Shown here: one piece after another, positions 35,053 to 44,436 of the stretch
Position numbering within the stretch: the stretch's first letter is position 1
Layout of the letters: each line of letters opens with the position of its first letter
Assembly (NCBI RefSeq): GCF_009711975.1
Contig: NZ_VIKW01000009.1
Coordinates: 199,781-263,780 of the forward strand
Source: Anabaena sp. UHCC 0204
GTDB taxonomy: Bacteria; Cyanobacteriota; Cyanobacteriia; Cyanobacteriales; Nostocaceae
DNA length: 64,000 nt
Direction of reading: 5' to 3'
Notes under the pieces: generated by a model
Seen by the model: the letters and a program-made list of their open reading frames with translations, nothing else
What the model was told of the DNA's origin: nothing
Database searches by the model: none
Made by a program: the position numbers and the translations under genes

Positions 35053-36501
35053 TTAATTCCGGTAAATTTGATTAACTAAACTACCATTTTTGTCAACAAC
35101 TTCAATATATAAAGGCATTTGTCCCATGGCATGAGTTGAACAACTTAAACAAGGATCAAAAGCCCGAATTCCAGCTTCGACACGGTTTAACATTCCCTCT
35201 TTTATTTCATCACCTTGGATAAAATGACGGGCAATTTGGGCAACTGTGCGATTCATTGCTAAGTTATTTTGACCAGTGGCAATAATCAAATTTACTTTTT
35301 CTATTAAACCATTTTCATCAACTTGATAATGATGAAATAAAGTTCCCCTTGGGGCTTCACTTACACCCACACCTTCTAGACAATTAATACTAGCTTCCGC
35401 ACGGAGACGAGTTGATAAAATATCCGGATCATCAAGGATAATTTCTATATGTTCAATACAGGCTAAAATTTCAATTAACCTGGCATAGTGATAGAAAAAT
35501 GATGATTGAACTGTACCTTTAGCATGAGAGCGAAATTCTTTTAATTCTGCATCTGCTAAAGGTGTACCAATATGAGTGCAAATATTCAATCTTGCTAATG
35601 ATCCAACACGATACATTCCACTATCTAAACGACAATGATCTGTAGTATCAGGATAACCTAAAGGACGATAGTAAGGGGATTTTAAATAAGACTCACTTTG
35701 CACTCCTTCTCCGATAAATTCATGATATTTAGTGGGTTCAAGTTGATCAGCAACGATATTTCCTGCACTATCAACAAAACGAATTTGTCCGTCGTAGGTT
35801 TCCCATAAACCTTCAGGAGTAACTAAACCCATAAATAAACTAGGGAAATTTCCAAAGGTTTGCGCTTCTTTTTTGTAATCTTTTAATAAGCCTTTAAATA
35901 AATTTATGGCATTAAGAATAGTAGCCCTAACTTCAGGAATCCGTTGTTGAATATGGCTGCGATTTTCTTCAGTTAATGGTTCACGAACTCCACCAGGAAC
36001 AGCCCAAGCAGGATGGATTTTTTTACCTCCTAATAATTCAATAATTTCTTGTCCAAATTGCCGTAAACGAATTCCACCTCTCGCTAATTCTGGTTCAGCA
36101 GCAATTAAACCAAAAATATTTCGGTTTTTAGGTTCACTATCCATGCCCAATAATAGGTCAGGGGCGCTGAGGAGAAAGAAGCTGAGGGCATGGGATTGGA
36201 GTATTTGACCTAAATTCATCAAACGGCGTAATTGAGTGGCTATTTTGGGGATTGTCACAGCGAGAATGCGATCGCCTGCTTTGGCTGATGCTAATAAGTG
36301 ACTCACTGGACAAATACCACAAACTCTGGCTGTAATTCCCGGCATTTCTGGGAAAGGACGACCAACACAAAACTTTTCAAAACCACGAAATTCTGTAACA
36401 TGAAAACGAGCATCATTTACCTGACCTTCATCATCTAAATAAATGCTGATTTTCGCGTGTCCTTCAATGCGGGTAACAGGATCAATAATAATTTTTTTCA
36501 T
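35053..36501 (-). CDS. hoxH: bidirectional [NiFe] hydrogenase large subunit HoxH
   Basis: 482 residues. The nickel-iron site ligands are visible: [12 protein letters not shown] (C61, C64) and DPCLSCSTH (C451, C454). The chain continues 25 residues past H457 ([11 protein letters not shown] onward); this tail is removed by the HoxW protease after metal insertion. It catalyses reversible H2 oxidation in the cytoplasm as part of HoxEFUYH. Last gene of the hox operon. No hoxW or hyp gene is in the window. Confidence 0.96.
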   Translation of the reverse strand: MKKIIIDPVTRIEGHAKISIYLDDEGQVNDARFHVTEFRGFEKFCVGRPFPEMPGITARVCGICPVSHLLASAKAGDRILAVTIPKIATQLRRLMNLGQILQSHALSFFLLSAPDLLLGMDSEPKNRNIFGLIAAEPELARGGIRLRQFGQEIIELLGGKKIHPAWAVPGGVREPLTEENRSHIQQRIPEVRATILNAINLFKGLLKDYKKEAQTFGNFPSLFMGLVTPEGLWETYDGQIRFVDSAGNIVADQLEPTKYHEFIGEGVQSESYLKSPYYRPLGYPDTTDHCRLDSGMYRVGSLARLNICTHIGTPLADAELKEFRSHAKGTVQSSFFYHYARLIEILACIEHIEIILDDPDILSTRLRAEASINCLEGVGVSEAPRGTLFHHYQVDENGLIEKVNLIIATGQNNLAMNRTVAQIARHFIQGDEIKEGMLNRVEAGIRAFDPCLSCSTHAMGQMPLYIEVVDKNGSLVNQIYRN

Positions 36502-36621
36502 AAAAAATATAGCGTTTCCTAATGTACAAATTTATCTGCGTTTATCCGCGTTTATCATCTTCTATCTGCGGTTAATTCTTTCTTGGTTTACCTCACTTAG
36601 ATGGTAATAATAAAAAATGTA

Positions 36622-36707
36622 AGGTTGGGTAGAACGTAGATACCCGAAGGATAGTGAAACTCAAAAAAGTTGAGGGAATGTTGGGTTTTCTTGCGTCAAC
36701 CCAACCT
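36622..36707. repeat. inverted-repeat element AGGTTGGGT...ACCCAACCT
   Basis: 86 bp with 9-bp terminal inverted repeats, between hoxH and the CBS-CP12 gene. A related copy (AACCCAAC ... GTCAACCCAACCTAC) is at about 50096-50153 after cas3. Confidence 0.7.
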
Positions 36708-36712
36708 ACAAA

Positions 36713-37327
36713 TTACAAATCGTAAACCCTAGATTCTGCGGCTTCTGGATACTCATTACAGTAATCTTCAAAGGCAGTTTTCAGAGGTTTTTCGGCACGT
36801 TGGTGAGACATTTCTGCTTGTATTTCTTCTACCACATCCCAAGCGGCTGCACATTCAGCGGAATTTATGCCTTTTTCTGCACAAACAATTCGAGCTTTTT
36901 TAATTTCATCTTGTAATTCTTGTTCTAACAAAAATGAGCGCGGTTTTTCTAAACAACTACTCCGAGCCAAAATATCACTCAGGGAGATAATTCCTAATAG
37001 TTTACCACCAATTACAGGCGCACGTCTGAGATGATGATTAGCAAATAATCTGGCTACATATTCTAAACCTAATTCTGGATTTACAACAATACAAGGTTTA
37101 GTCATAATTTCATAAACGCGGACTGTATTCGGATCTTTAGCATAGGCAATTACCTTATAAACAATATCGCTTTCTGTGATAATTCCATAAGCATCTTCAT
37201 CATAACGACGATCTACAATTAATGCTCTCCAATCTCTCACTCGCATTAAATCAACGGCTTCTTTTACTGTGGCTGAACTACGAATCATTGCCACATCTTT
37301 TGTCATTACATCTGCTGCTGTTAACAT
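36713..37327 (-). CDS. CBS-domain/CP12 fusion protein in the hox operon
   Basis: 204 residues. Two CBS motifs occupy residues 1-125 (VMTKDVAMIRSSATVKEAVD; LLGIISLSDILA), which bind adenylates. Residues about 136-204 form a CP12 domain: CAEKGINSAECAAAWDVVEE (C149, C159) and the GAPDH-binding tail DYCNEYPEAAESRVYDL. The C-terminal cysteine pair is incomplete: C190 is present but its partner position is serine (S199). CP12 normally bridges GAPDH and PRK in a thioredoxin-controlled complex. Here the loss of one disulphide suggests altered redox control. Its place between hoxY and hoxH links carbon and redox state to hydrogenase. Confidence 0.9.
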   Translation of the reverse strand: MLTAADVMTKDVAMIRSSATVKEAVDLMRVRDWRALIVDRRYDEDAYGIITESDIVYKVIAYAKDPNTVRVYEIMTKPCIVVNPELGLEYVARLFANHHLRRAPVIGGKLLGIISLSDILARSSCLEKPRSFLLEQELQDEIKKARIVCAEKGINSAECAAAWDVVEEIQAEMSHQRAEKPLKTAFEDYCNEYPEAAESRVYDL

Positions 37328-37361
37328 AAGTCACCTCGGAAAAAAATAGAAGTCAGGAGTC

Positions 37362-37433
37362 GTAGGGGCGAAGCATTCGGGCGATAAATTATCGGTTTTT
37401 CCCAAGTTTATTTTCCGAATGCTTCGCCCTTAC
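37362..37433. repeat. long inverted repeat GTAGGGGCGAAGCATTCGG/CCGAATGCTTCGCCCTTAC
   Basis: 72 bp with near-perfect 19-nt arms and a 34-nt loop, within the hox operon between hoxY and the CBS-CP12 gene. It can form a strong hairpin in the mRNA and could act as a partial terminator or processing site. Confidence 0.85.
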
Positions 37434-37468
37434 AGGAGGAAAGAAGAAGAAGAAAGAAGAAATACTAA

Positions 37469-38014
37469 TTAACCAAATTTTATCATTTCTCGACCGCTAA
37501 TTTCTGGTTTTTCTCCCTTTAATAAAGGTTCAATTGCTGCCCGAATGCGTGATGCTGAAGGGGGACAACCAGGTAGATAAATATCTACAGGTACTACATA
37601 ATGAACGGGTACGACTTTATCTAGTAAGGGGGGAACAATACCTGGTAAATTGGGAATTTGCTGGTTAACATCTGATTGTTGAATATAAGCTAATTGTAAA
37701 GCAGATTCAGCACCACCGGAAAGATTTCGTAAAGCGGTAACATTACCAGTAACAGCACAATCACCAAAGGAAATTATTGTTTTAGTGCGGTTTCTGATTT
37801 TGTGAATTAATTCTAGATGTTCTGCATTGGCGATCGCTCCTTCAATTAATACTAAATCTACACCTTCTGGATATTCTTTAATATCAGCAAATGGAGTATA
37901 AACTATATCTACTTGTGCGGCTAAGTCTATTAACCATTCATCCAAATCGAGAAAGGACATATGACAACCAGAACAGCCGCCTAACCATACTGTTGCTAAT
38001 TTTATTTTAGTCAT
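37469..38014 (-). CDS. hoxY: bidirectional hydrogenase small subunit HoxY
   Basis: 181 residues. WLGGCSGCHMSFLDLDEWLI gives the CxxC of the proximal [4Fe-4S] cluster; further ligands are in SFGDCAVTGN and LPGCPPSASRIRAA. It transfers electrons between the HoxH active site and the diaphorase HoxFU. Its start overlaps the stop of the DUF3122 gene by 4 nt. Confidence 0.95.
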   Translation of the reverse strand: MTKIKLATVWLGGCSGCHMSFLDLDEWLIDLAAQVDIVYTPFADIKEYPEGVDLVLIEGAIANAEHLELIHKIRNRTKTIISFGDCAVTGNVTALRNLSGGAESALQLAYIQQSDVNQQIPNLPGIVPPLLDKVVPVHYVVPVDIYLPGCPPSASRIRAAIEPLLKGEKPEISGREMIKFG

Positions 38015-38568
38015 ATTTTGTCCTTTTCAGTTGTAATTAATGATTGCCATTCTTTAACTACAGAAGTAGGAACAGAGATATTAATGAAGTTTTTACCAGG
38101 AACAGGAATTGATAAAGTTAAAGATTCTAGAGGTAATTGAGGTAATATCTCATTCAAGTTATATTGACCGATAGTGGGACCTGGGGCTTCCTCTAAAAAT
38201 ACATCAGCAGCACTCCAAATTTGACCTGTATTGGAGGTAATTTTTAAAGGTTGGGGATGAATTAATTCAGCAGAACTAGGAAACCCAACTAAGCGAAGAT
38301 TAATATTAGATGGTTGATCAGGATAAACTTGTTTAAATAAAACAACTTGCCAAACTTTACCTAATTGATCATCTAATTTTACTTGTGAGCGATAAATAAC
38401 TTCTTCTGGTGGATTTCCTAATTGAGTGACAGCAGCAATTACTGTATTGGATGTGAAGTTTACTAAACCCAGGAATATAAATGTTGTCAATATTCCCACT
38501 ACAAGGATTCGTTTAAATATTTGTCGAATATGGTATAGCATCAGGGTAATTTTTGGTGAGTTATTCAT
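38011..38568 (-). CDS. DUF3122 family protein inside the hox operon
   Basis: 185 residues. A hydrophobic segment near residues 20-42 (ILVVGILTTFIFLGLVNFTS) acts as membrane anchor or uncleaved signal. The rest is a beta-rich domain (EEVIYRSQVKLDDQLGKVWQ, LRLVGFPSSAELIHPQPLKI). DUF3122 is a cyanobacterial family without assigned function. It lies between hoxU and hoxY with a 4-nt overlap into hoxY, so it is certainly in the operon. A role in membrane placement of the hydrogenase is only a guess. Confidence 0.8.
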   Translation of the reverse strand: MNNSPKITLMLYHIRQIFKRILVVGILTTFIFLGLVNFTSNTVIAAVTQLGNPPEEVIYRSQVKLDDQLGKVWQVVLFKQVYPDQPSNINLRLVGFPSSAELIHPQPLKITSNTGQIWSAADVFLEEAPGPTIGQYNLNEILPQLPLESLTLSIPVPGKNFINISVPTSVVKEWQSLITTEKDKI

Positions 38569-38593
38569 GGTTAGGATGTTGCTGGGAAAATAA

Positions 38594-39310
38594 TTAAAAA
38601 TTCCATTGTTTTTTCTGTCTTGCGGTTACTAAGAAATCAATTTCACCACGATTATGAATCATTTCCCCCACACTTGCACCTTTATTAAATAGCGCCCCTG
38701 TGGGACAAGCATTAACACATTTACCACAGGAAGTACAAGTTTGAGAAGTTCCCCAAGGCTGATTTAAATCAGTAATTACGTGAGATTTTGTACCTCTTCC
38801 TGCCATATCCCAAGTATGAGCGCCTTCGATTTCATCACATACCCGAATACAGCGAGTACAAAGAACACAACGATTGTGATCTACGCCAAAAAGATGATGA
38901 GAAGTATCAACAGAACGAGAAGGAAAGTGATATTCTAGCCGTACATGATCCATGCCCATTTCTATGGCTAAATCTTGCAATTCACAATGATCATTACTGA
39001 CACAAACTGAGCAAATATGATTACCTTCGGCAAATAGCATTTCTACAATTGTACGACGATATTTTTGCAAGCGATCGCTATTTGTATTTACCTCCATTCC
39101 TTCAAAAACTTTTGTCACACAAGCCGGTTGTAATTTATTACTTCCCGCAATTTCTACCAAGCATAAACGACAAGCACCCACATCTCCTACACCTTCTAAA
39201 TGACACAATGTAGGAATATGAATACCCGCATCTTGCGCCGCTTCTAGTAAAGTTTCATCCTCACGGGCGCTAACCAATTCGTCATTTATTGTTAAAGTTT
39301 TAACAGGCAT
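38594..39310 (-). CDS. hoxU: hydrogenase diaphorase subunit HoxU
   Basis: 238 residues. The N-terminal [2Fe-2S] ferredoxin-like domain has [15 protein letters not shown] and PACVT. The NuoG-type His/Cys cluster is [15 protein letters not shown]. The two [4Fe-4S] motifs are [11 protein letters not shown] and [12 protein letters not shown]. It connects HoxF to HoxY by iron-sulphur clusters. Confidence 0.96.
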   Translation of the reverse strand: MPVKTLTINDELVSAREDETLLEAAQDAGIHIPTLCHLEGVGDVGACRLCLVEIAGSNKLQPACVTKVFEGMEVNTNSDRLQKYRRTIVEMLFAEGNHICSVCVSNDHCELQDLAIEMGMDHVRLEYHFPSRSVDTSHHLFGVDHNRCVLCTRCIRVCDEIEGAHTWDMAGRGTKSHVITDLNQPWGTSQTCTSCGKCVNACPTGALFNKGASVGEMIHNRGEIDFLVTARQKKQWNF

Positions 39311-39418
39311 AATAATTTGGTGATTGTCAGTCGTCAGTTGTTCGTTGTCAGTTGCAAAAGAATATTTTTCTCCCCTACTTCCTCTCCCTTCTTACTGTCA
39401 CCTGTCACCTGTTCCCTG
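39311..39418. repeat. hoxF-hoxU gap with heptamer repeats
   Basis: 108 nt containing 7-nt units (CTGTCAC-CTGTCAC and GTTGTCA variants). Similar units occur at 16888-16915 and 50214-50228. Confidence 0.65.
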
Positions 39419-41020
39419 TCACCTAATTAAAGCTAAATACTCATCTCGAAAATATCGCAAAGTGCTAAAAACTGGATTTGGTGCAGATTGTCCTAAACCA
39501 CACAAACTTGTGTTTTTTACCATGTCACAAAGTTCCTCCAGCAAATCCAAATCAGCTAGTGAAGCTTCCCCTTTACTAATCTTTGTTAATAAACCGTGTA
39601 ATTGCACAGTTCCCACTCGACAAGGAATGCACTCACCACAAGATTCATCCATGCAGAATTCCATAAAAAAGCGGGCGACATCTACCATATTTGTAGTTTG
39701 ATCCATCACAATCATCCCACCCGAACCCATGATTGAACCCAACGCGGTTAAAGATTCATAATCTACAGGTGTAGCAAAAGCCGACGCAGGTATACATCCC
39801 CCAGAAGGACCGCCGGTTTGTACTGCTTTAGCAATACCACCATCAGGAACACCTCCACCCATTTCTTCAACGATCGCTTGTAAGGATGTTCCCATTGGCA
39901 CTTCAATTAAACCCGTATTGCGGATTTTTCCAGCTAACGCAAATACCTTTGTACCTTTACTTTTACCAGTGCCGATATTAGCAAACCACTCCGCACCTTT
40001 ACGGATAATTGGCGAGATATTGGCAAAGGTTTCCACATTGTTGATTAACGTCGGATAGCCCCATAAACCGGACTCAGCGGGGTATGGTGGACGGGGATGA
40101 GGGAGACCGCGTTTACCTTCAATAGAAGCCATTAAAGCCGTTTCTTCACCGCACACATAAGCACCTGCACCGATACGGATTTCTACTTTAAAATCAAAGG
40201 GAGAGTCAAAGATTTGTGAACCGAGCAGTCTTAAACGTTGGGCTTGATGAATTGCCGTTTCTAGACGTTTAATAGCAATGGGATATTCGGCTCTAATATA
40301 AATATAACCTTGATTTGCACCGATCGCATAAGCAGCGATCGCCATTCCCTCCAAAACCCGATGAGGATCACTTTCTAATACACTGCGATCCATAAATGCA
40401 CCAGGATCACCTTCATCAGCATTGCAGATCACAAACTTTTTCTCGCTTGGCGATTTTGCTACCGTTGCCCATTTTAAACCCGTCGGATAACCAGCCCCAC
40501 CTCGTCCCCGTAAACCGCTTTTAGTAATGGTTTCCACTACCTGAGAGGGTTTCATTTCCCGCAGCACATGGTAAAGGGCTTGATAACCATCAGCGGCAAT
40601 ATACGCTTGAATCCGTTCGGGATCAATTTTACCGCTATTTTCGAGAACAATAGGCAATTGACGGCTAAAAAATGGCTGATTTAAATCACCCTGATTTAAA
40701 TTTGTGACTTCTCCATTTACCCCCGCAATAATTTCTGCTGCATTCTCTGGGATAACTTTTTGATACAACTTTGATTCTGGAGAATTTGCCAAAATTTCCA
40801 CCTGTACCAATGCGCCCTGACAGCACAAACGCATACAACCCACACCAGAAACTTGCACAGTATCTTGTAAACTCGCAGCTTTGACAGATGCTTCTAAATT
40901 ATCTTTCACAGCTTGGGAATTAGAAGACAGACAACCCGCAGCAGTACAACACCGAATTTGTACAGATTTCTGTTGAGAACGTTCTTTTTGGGCAATTTCT
41001 AATAATTCATGTAGTTCCAT
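39419..41020 (-). CDS. hoxF: hydrogenase diaphorase subunit HoxF
   Basis: 533 residues. It has an N-terminal thioredoxin-like [2Fe-2S] domain ([20 protein letters not shown]), the NuoF core with FMN/NAD site [16 protein letters not shown] and [19 protein letters not shown], and the C-terminal [4Fe-4S] motif [10 protein letters not shown]. It oxidises or reduces NAD(P)H, or ferredoxin/flavodoxin in some reports, for the hydrogenase. It overlaps hoxE by 14 nt. Confidence 0.96.
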   Translation of the reverse strand: MELHELLEIAQKERSQQKSVQIRCCTAAGCLSSNSQAVKDNLEASVKAASLQDTVQVSGVGCMRLCCQGALVQVEILANSPESKLYQKVIPENAAEIIAGVNGEVTNLNQGDLNQPFFSRQLPIVLENSGKIDPERIQAYIAADGYQALYHVLREMKPSQVVETITKSGLRGRGGAGYPTGLKWATVAKSPSEKKFVICNADEGDPGAFMDRSVLESDPHRVLEGMAIAAYAIGANQGYIYIRAEYPIAIKRLETAIHQAQRLRLLGSQIFDSPFDFKVEIRIGAGAYVCGEETALMASIEGKRGLPHPRPPYPAESGLWGYPTLINNVETFANISPIIRKGAEWFANIGTGKSKGTKVFALAGKIRNTGLIEVPMGTSLQAIVEEMGGGVPDGGIAKAVQTGGPSGGCIPASAFATPVDYESLTALGSIMGSGGMIVMDQTTNMVDVARFFMEFCMDESCGECIPCRVGTVQLHGLLTKISKGEASLADLDLLEELCDMVKNTSLCGLGQSAPNPVFSTLRYFRDEYLALIR

Positions 41021-41519
41021 TTTGTAACCATTCTCCCACTTTCTCGCAAACTGATTCCGGGGTTTGATAACCTAAAACAGCACCATCAAAAACCACAGCA
41101 GGGGCAATTCCACAAGCACCCAAACACCTAGCTGTCATCAGAGAAATTTGACCATCTGTAGTAGTTTCTCCTGTGTGAATTTGCGTAAATTTTTCCAACC
41201 GAGTGAGGATATTCTGAGCGCCTTTTACATAACAAGCAGTACCCGTACATACCACACAGTTATGAACCCCTTTCGGTGCAAGGGAAAACAAATGATAGAA
41301 TGTAGCCACCCCATAAACCCGACTAGGTGGTAATTTCAGGCTATGGGAAATATAAAGCAATAAATCCAGTTCTAAATAACCAAAAAGTTCCGAAGCCCGG
41401 TGCAGAATTTCAATAAGTGCATCTTGTTGATATTGATGACGCTTAATAGTTGCGTCTAACATCTTCAAACGCTTATCTCCACTGGGATGAATTGAAGAAG
41501 GTGGAACTGATGTTTTCAT
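41007..41519 (-). CDS. hoxE: hydrogenase subunit HoxE
   Basis: 170 residues, NuoE-like thioredoxin fold with [2Fe-2S] ligands CTGTAC and CLGACG. The helical N-terminus reads [20 protein letters not shown]. First gene of the hox operon, so the operon promoter should lie in 41520-41837. Confidence 0.95.
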   Translation of the reverse strand: MKTSVPPSSIHPSGDKRLKMLDATIKRHQYQQDALIEILHRASELFGYLELDLLLYISHSLKLPPSRVYGVATFYHLFSLAPKGVHNCVVCTGTACYVKGAQNILTRLEKFTQIHTGETTTDGQISLMTARCLGACGIAPAVVFDGAVLGYQTPESVCEKVGEWLQNGTT

Positions 41520-41837
41520 TTTTTTTCCACTTCAAAGAGACTGATAAGAGGTAAAAATATTTACCAATTACTGTTTGTTTTATACAAATTTGGCGTTGCT
41601 GATTAACGGTATGAATTTTAGTCTCACGCAAAGGCGCAAAGACGCAAAGGTAAGAGTTTTAAAGGTTCAATTTAGGAATTTATACCTCAATATGGCTATC
41701 AGAAACGCCACAAACTTCAATTTTATGTGAGACTGCACAGAATCATAAAATCCATGAATTCATCTGCGTTTATCTGCGTTTATTTGCGGTTAATAATTCT
41801 TGAAACTTATTCTATGCAGCTTCATCGTAATTTCGTA
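41520..41837. other. hox operon upstream region
   Basis: 318 nt holding the 120-bp inverted-repeat element at 41591-41710 and a 7- to 12-nt repeated stretch ATCTGCGTTTATCTGCGTTT near 41763 that also occurs near 36535. The element lies about 70-190 nt upstream of hoxE and may affect the promoter. LexA and AbrB are known hox regulators in other cyanobacteria; no site was identified here. Confidence 0.5.
41591..41710. mobile_element. 120-bp MITE-like element with inverted ends
   Basis: Terminal inverted repeats TGGCGTTGCTGAT (41591-41603) and ATCAGAAACGCCA (41698-41710) match at 12 of 13 positions. The flanks ACAAATTT and ACAAACTT are a near 8-bp target duplication that shares edge bases with the ends. 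A sister copy is at 54338-54449. Confidence 0.65.
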
Positions 41838-42368
41838 TTAATTACTAAAAGTGGTAGTTTCTGAAGTAACCTCTGCCGCTTGAGAACTAATAGGAATATG
41901 GACAATTTGCACAGAACAAGGTGCATGATGTAAAACATAGTTACTCACACTACCGAGAAAGAATTCCGCCAGCCCAGAACGTCCTCGTCGTCCAATAATG
42001 ATTAAATCAGCATTCCAAACGGTTGCTAATTCACAAATCTTCCGTCCTGGGCTACCAGTATTTTGAGTAAATTCCGTATTAATGCCAGATGTATTCGCTT
42101 GGGCGCTAAATGACTGTAACATCTGCAAACTTTCTTTTTTGAATTTGTCCCAATGCTCTTGGTACAATTTAAACGTTTGCTCATTCCAGCCAGGATAGTA
42201 ATCAATATTGGGGTAAATCAGTGCGTCAGGACTACCCTCTTCTTCTTGTGATAAAACGTGCAGTAACATTAAGTTTGCGGATGTTAACTTTGCTAAAGTT
42301 ACGCCTTGTTTAAAAACTTCTCTGCTTAGTTCTGAGCGATCTAACGCCACTAAAATTTTATTAAACAT
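41838..42368 (-). CDS. universal stress protein (UspA family)
   Basis: 176 residues. FNKILVALDRSELSREVFKQ at the start and the ATP-binding loop IIIGRRGRSGLAEFFLGSVS with NYVLHHAPCSVQIV are the standard Usp motifs, ATP-binding type (G-2x-G-9x-G-S). The central region is longer than usual (YPGWNEQTFKLYQEHWDKFK). It follows the kdpD gene on the same strand with a 194-nt gap. Confidence 0.9.
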   Translation of the reverse strand: MFNKILVALDRSELSREVFKQGVTLAKLTSANLMLLHVLSQEEEGSPDALIYPNIDYYPGWNEQTFKLYQEHWDKFKKESLQMLQSFSAQANTSGINTEFTQNTGSPGRKICELATVWNADLIIIGRRGRSGLAEFFLGSVSNYVLHHAPCSVQIVHIPISSQAAEVTSETTTFSN

Positions 42369-42562
42369 ATATACCTCTATATTACCTTGCCTAGCATTGA
42401 CAATTACTGTATCCGGTTCAAAGCCTCCCTTAGTAACTACTCATATTTATACATAAAGAATTTGAGGAACTTGTGAGGATAGATTTCCAAGTTTGATATT
42501 TACCCTAGACAAAAAAGCATAAAATTACATCTCAACTGAGATAGATTAACAAATATTAAATT

Positions 42563-43675
42563 TTATTTTTCAGTAGCAATAATGTGTAAATCTATTTTTT
42601 TATCTCTAATTAGCTCCAGTAATCGTTGGGTAAAAGAGCTTTTCAACAATATTTTCCATCGTGGCTGTTGACTTTCACCGATAACTATTTGGGTGATATG
42701 ATGAGTTGTTGCAACTTGGGAAATTGCTTGAGGAACATTGTTACTTTTCACCTGGATAAATTCACCACCAAATTCTTGACAGAGTTTTTCACAAGTATGA
42801 ATATGCAAACTTTCTTCTTTACTAAGAAACCGTTCAGGATCTGCAATAAATACAGTATAAAACTTAGCATTCATAGAATTGGCAAGTCGCGCCCCACGCC
42901 GTAATAATTGAATTGAATTAGGATAAGTAGATACACACACTAAAACTCGTTCATGAATATTGCAAATTTGTTCAGGAGAGATAGAAGTATTTGCCTCTTC
43001 TTCAACAGTATCTGCAACTTCTCTTAACGCCAATTCTCGCAAAGCAATCAAATTACGCCGCTGAAAAAAGTTTTTTAGAGATTGCTCAATATTATTAGCG
43101 GCATAAATTTTTCCCTCCCGTAAACGTTCTTCTAAGGTTTCAGGAGTCACATCAATTACAACCACAGCGTCAGCTTCATCTAAGAGAATATCGGGAATAC
43201 ATTCCCGCACCACAATACCCGTAATTGCTGCGACTACATCATTCAAACTTTCCAAATGTTGAATATTAACAGTAGAGTAAACATCAATCTCTGCTGCTAA
43301 CATTAATTCTACATCCTGATAGCGTTTTTCCCGATGTGAACCAGGTACATTTGTATGAGCTAATTCATCAACTAAAACCAGTTGGGGAGAACGATTTAAA
43401 ATTGCCTCGGTGTCCATTTCTTCGAGGTTGATATTCTTGTAAAGAATAGTTTTTTTAGGAATTACCTCCAATCCTATAGCTTTTATAGCCGTGTCTTTGC
43501 GTCCATGAGTTTCTAAAAAGCCAATGACAACATCAATACCTTCTTGTTTAAGTTGATGTGCTTCCTCCAACATTTTATAAGTTTTCCCCACACCAGGAGC
43601 CATACCAATAAATATTTTATGTTTTCCGCGTTTGGCTGTGCGGATATAAGAATTATCGGGGGTCTTGGGTTTCAT
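42563..43675 (-). CDS. kdpD: KdpD N-terminal (sensor/Usp) protein without kinase
   Basis: 370 residues from the ATG at 43675; a TTG two codons upstream (43681) is also in frame. The KdpD domain has RGKHKIFIGMAPGVGKTYKM (Walker A) and LVLVDELAHTNVPGSHREKR (Walker B). A Usp-like domain covers about residues 245-370 (ERVLVCVSTYPNSIQLLRRG; QIVIGESQQPRWKILL). Like other cyanobacterial KdpD proteins it ends there, without membrane helices or histidine kinase. No kdpABC genes are in the window. The start codon and ribosome site lie within the last, degenerate CRISPR repeat (43669-43704): a 1-nt deletion turns the repeat end ATTGAAAC into ATGAAAC. The transcript may therefore be the CRISPR precursor itself. 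Confidence 0.9.
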   Translation of the reverse strand: MKPKTPDNSYIRTAKRGKHKIFIGMAPGVGKTYKMLEEAHQLKQEGIDVVIGFLETHGRKDTAIKAIGLEVIPKKTILYKNINLEEMDTEAILNRSPQLVLVDELAHTNVPGSHREKRYQDVELMLAAEIDVYSTVNIQHLESLNDVVAAITGIVVRECIPDILLDEADAVVVIDVTPETLEERLREGKIYAANNIEQSLKNFFQRRNLIALRELALREVADTVEEEANTSISPEQICNIHERVLVCVSTYPNSIQLLRRGARLANSMNAKFYTVFIADPERFLSKEESLHIHTCEKLCQEFGGEFIQVKSNNVPQAISQVATTHHITQIVIGESQQPRWKILLKSSFTQRLLELIRDKKIDLHIIATEK

Positions 43676-44436
43676 CCTCAATCACCTTTGTTGGTAACTG
43701 TCACATTATTTACATTAGTAATTGCATTAGTTTGATTTTTGTTTCAATCCTCAATCACCTTTGTTGGTAATTGTCACTTCACGCTGAAGACTAAAGGTAT
43801 CAAATATAAGTTACCTGTTTCAATCCTCAATCACCTTTGTTGGTAATTGTCACCTGATTTCTTCTTGTAAATCACCTAGACCCGACGTGTTTCAATCCTC
43901 AATCACCTTTGTTGGTAATTGTCACCGCACTTATAGATATGGCGTATTTATTAGGACGATCGTTAAGTTTCAATCCTCAATCACCTTTGTTGGTAATTGT
44001 CACCAGCTGATGAATCTGTATACAGTTGCTTTTATTACTCATGTTTCAATCCTCAATCACCTTTGTTGGTAATTGTCACCTCCCTAGATAATTCGCGGCG
44101 TTGAGTTTCAATGTTTCAATCCTCAATCACCTTTGTTGGTAATTGTCACTTGTAGCTTATAATGCTTAGTTAAGTAGTTCTAATTGTTTCAATCCTCAAT
44201 CACCTTTGTTGGTAATTGTCACCTTCCGTATATCGTCCGTCATCTTCAGTAATTGTTTCAATCCTCAATCACCTTTGTTGGTAATTGTCACGATCCCGTT
44301 CTCAAAGAACTTAATAAAGCCGCGAAGGTTTCAATCCTCAATCACCTTTGTTGGTAATTGTCACACTAAAGTGTTGAGTGGCGATCGCCGTATCACCATG
44401 TTTCAATCCTCAATCACCTTTGTTGGTAATTGTCAC
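43669..44436 (-). CRISPR. type I-C CRISPR array, 11 repeats, 10 spacers
   Basis: The 37-nt repeat on the minus strand begins GTGACAATTACCAACAAAGG and ends GATTGAGGATTGAAAC. Its stem CAATTACC/GGTGATTG with loop AACAAA fits Cas5c processing, and the 3' ATTGAAAC gives the usual 5' handle. Repeats (+ coordinates) start at 43669 (36 nt, degenerate), 43741, 43817, 43889, 43967, 44043, 44113, 44186, 44255, 44328 and 44400. Spacers are 32-41 nt. Repeats are otherwise identical. The degenerate repeat at the low-coordinate end marks the leader-distal side, so transcription runs leftward from the leader at 44437-44664. Confidence 0.97.

Noticed and set aside
43676-43681. TTG start for kdpD two codons upstream
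   Set aside because: An ATG with better spacing to AAAGG exists at 43675; the TTG would add only two residues. It is kept as an alternative and does not change the repeat overlap.
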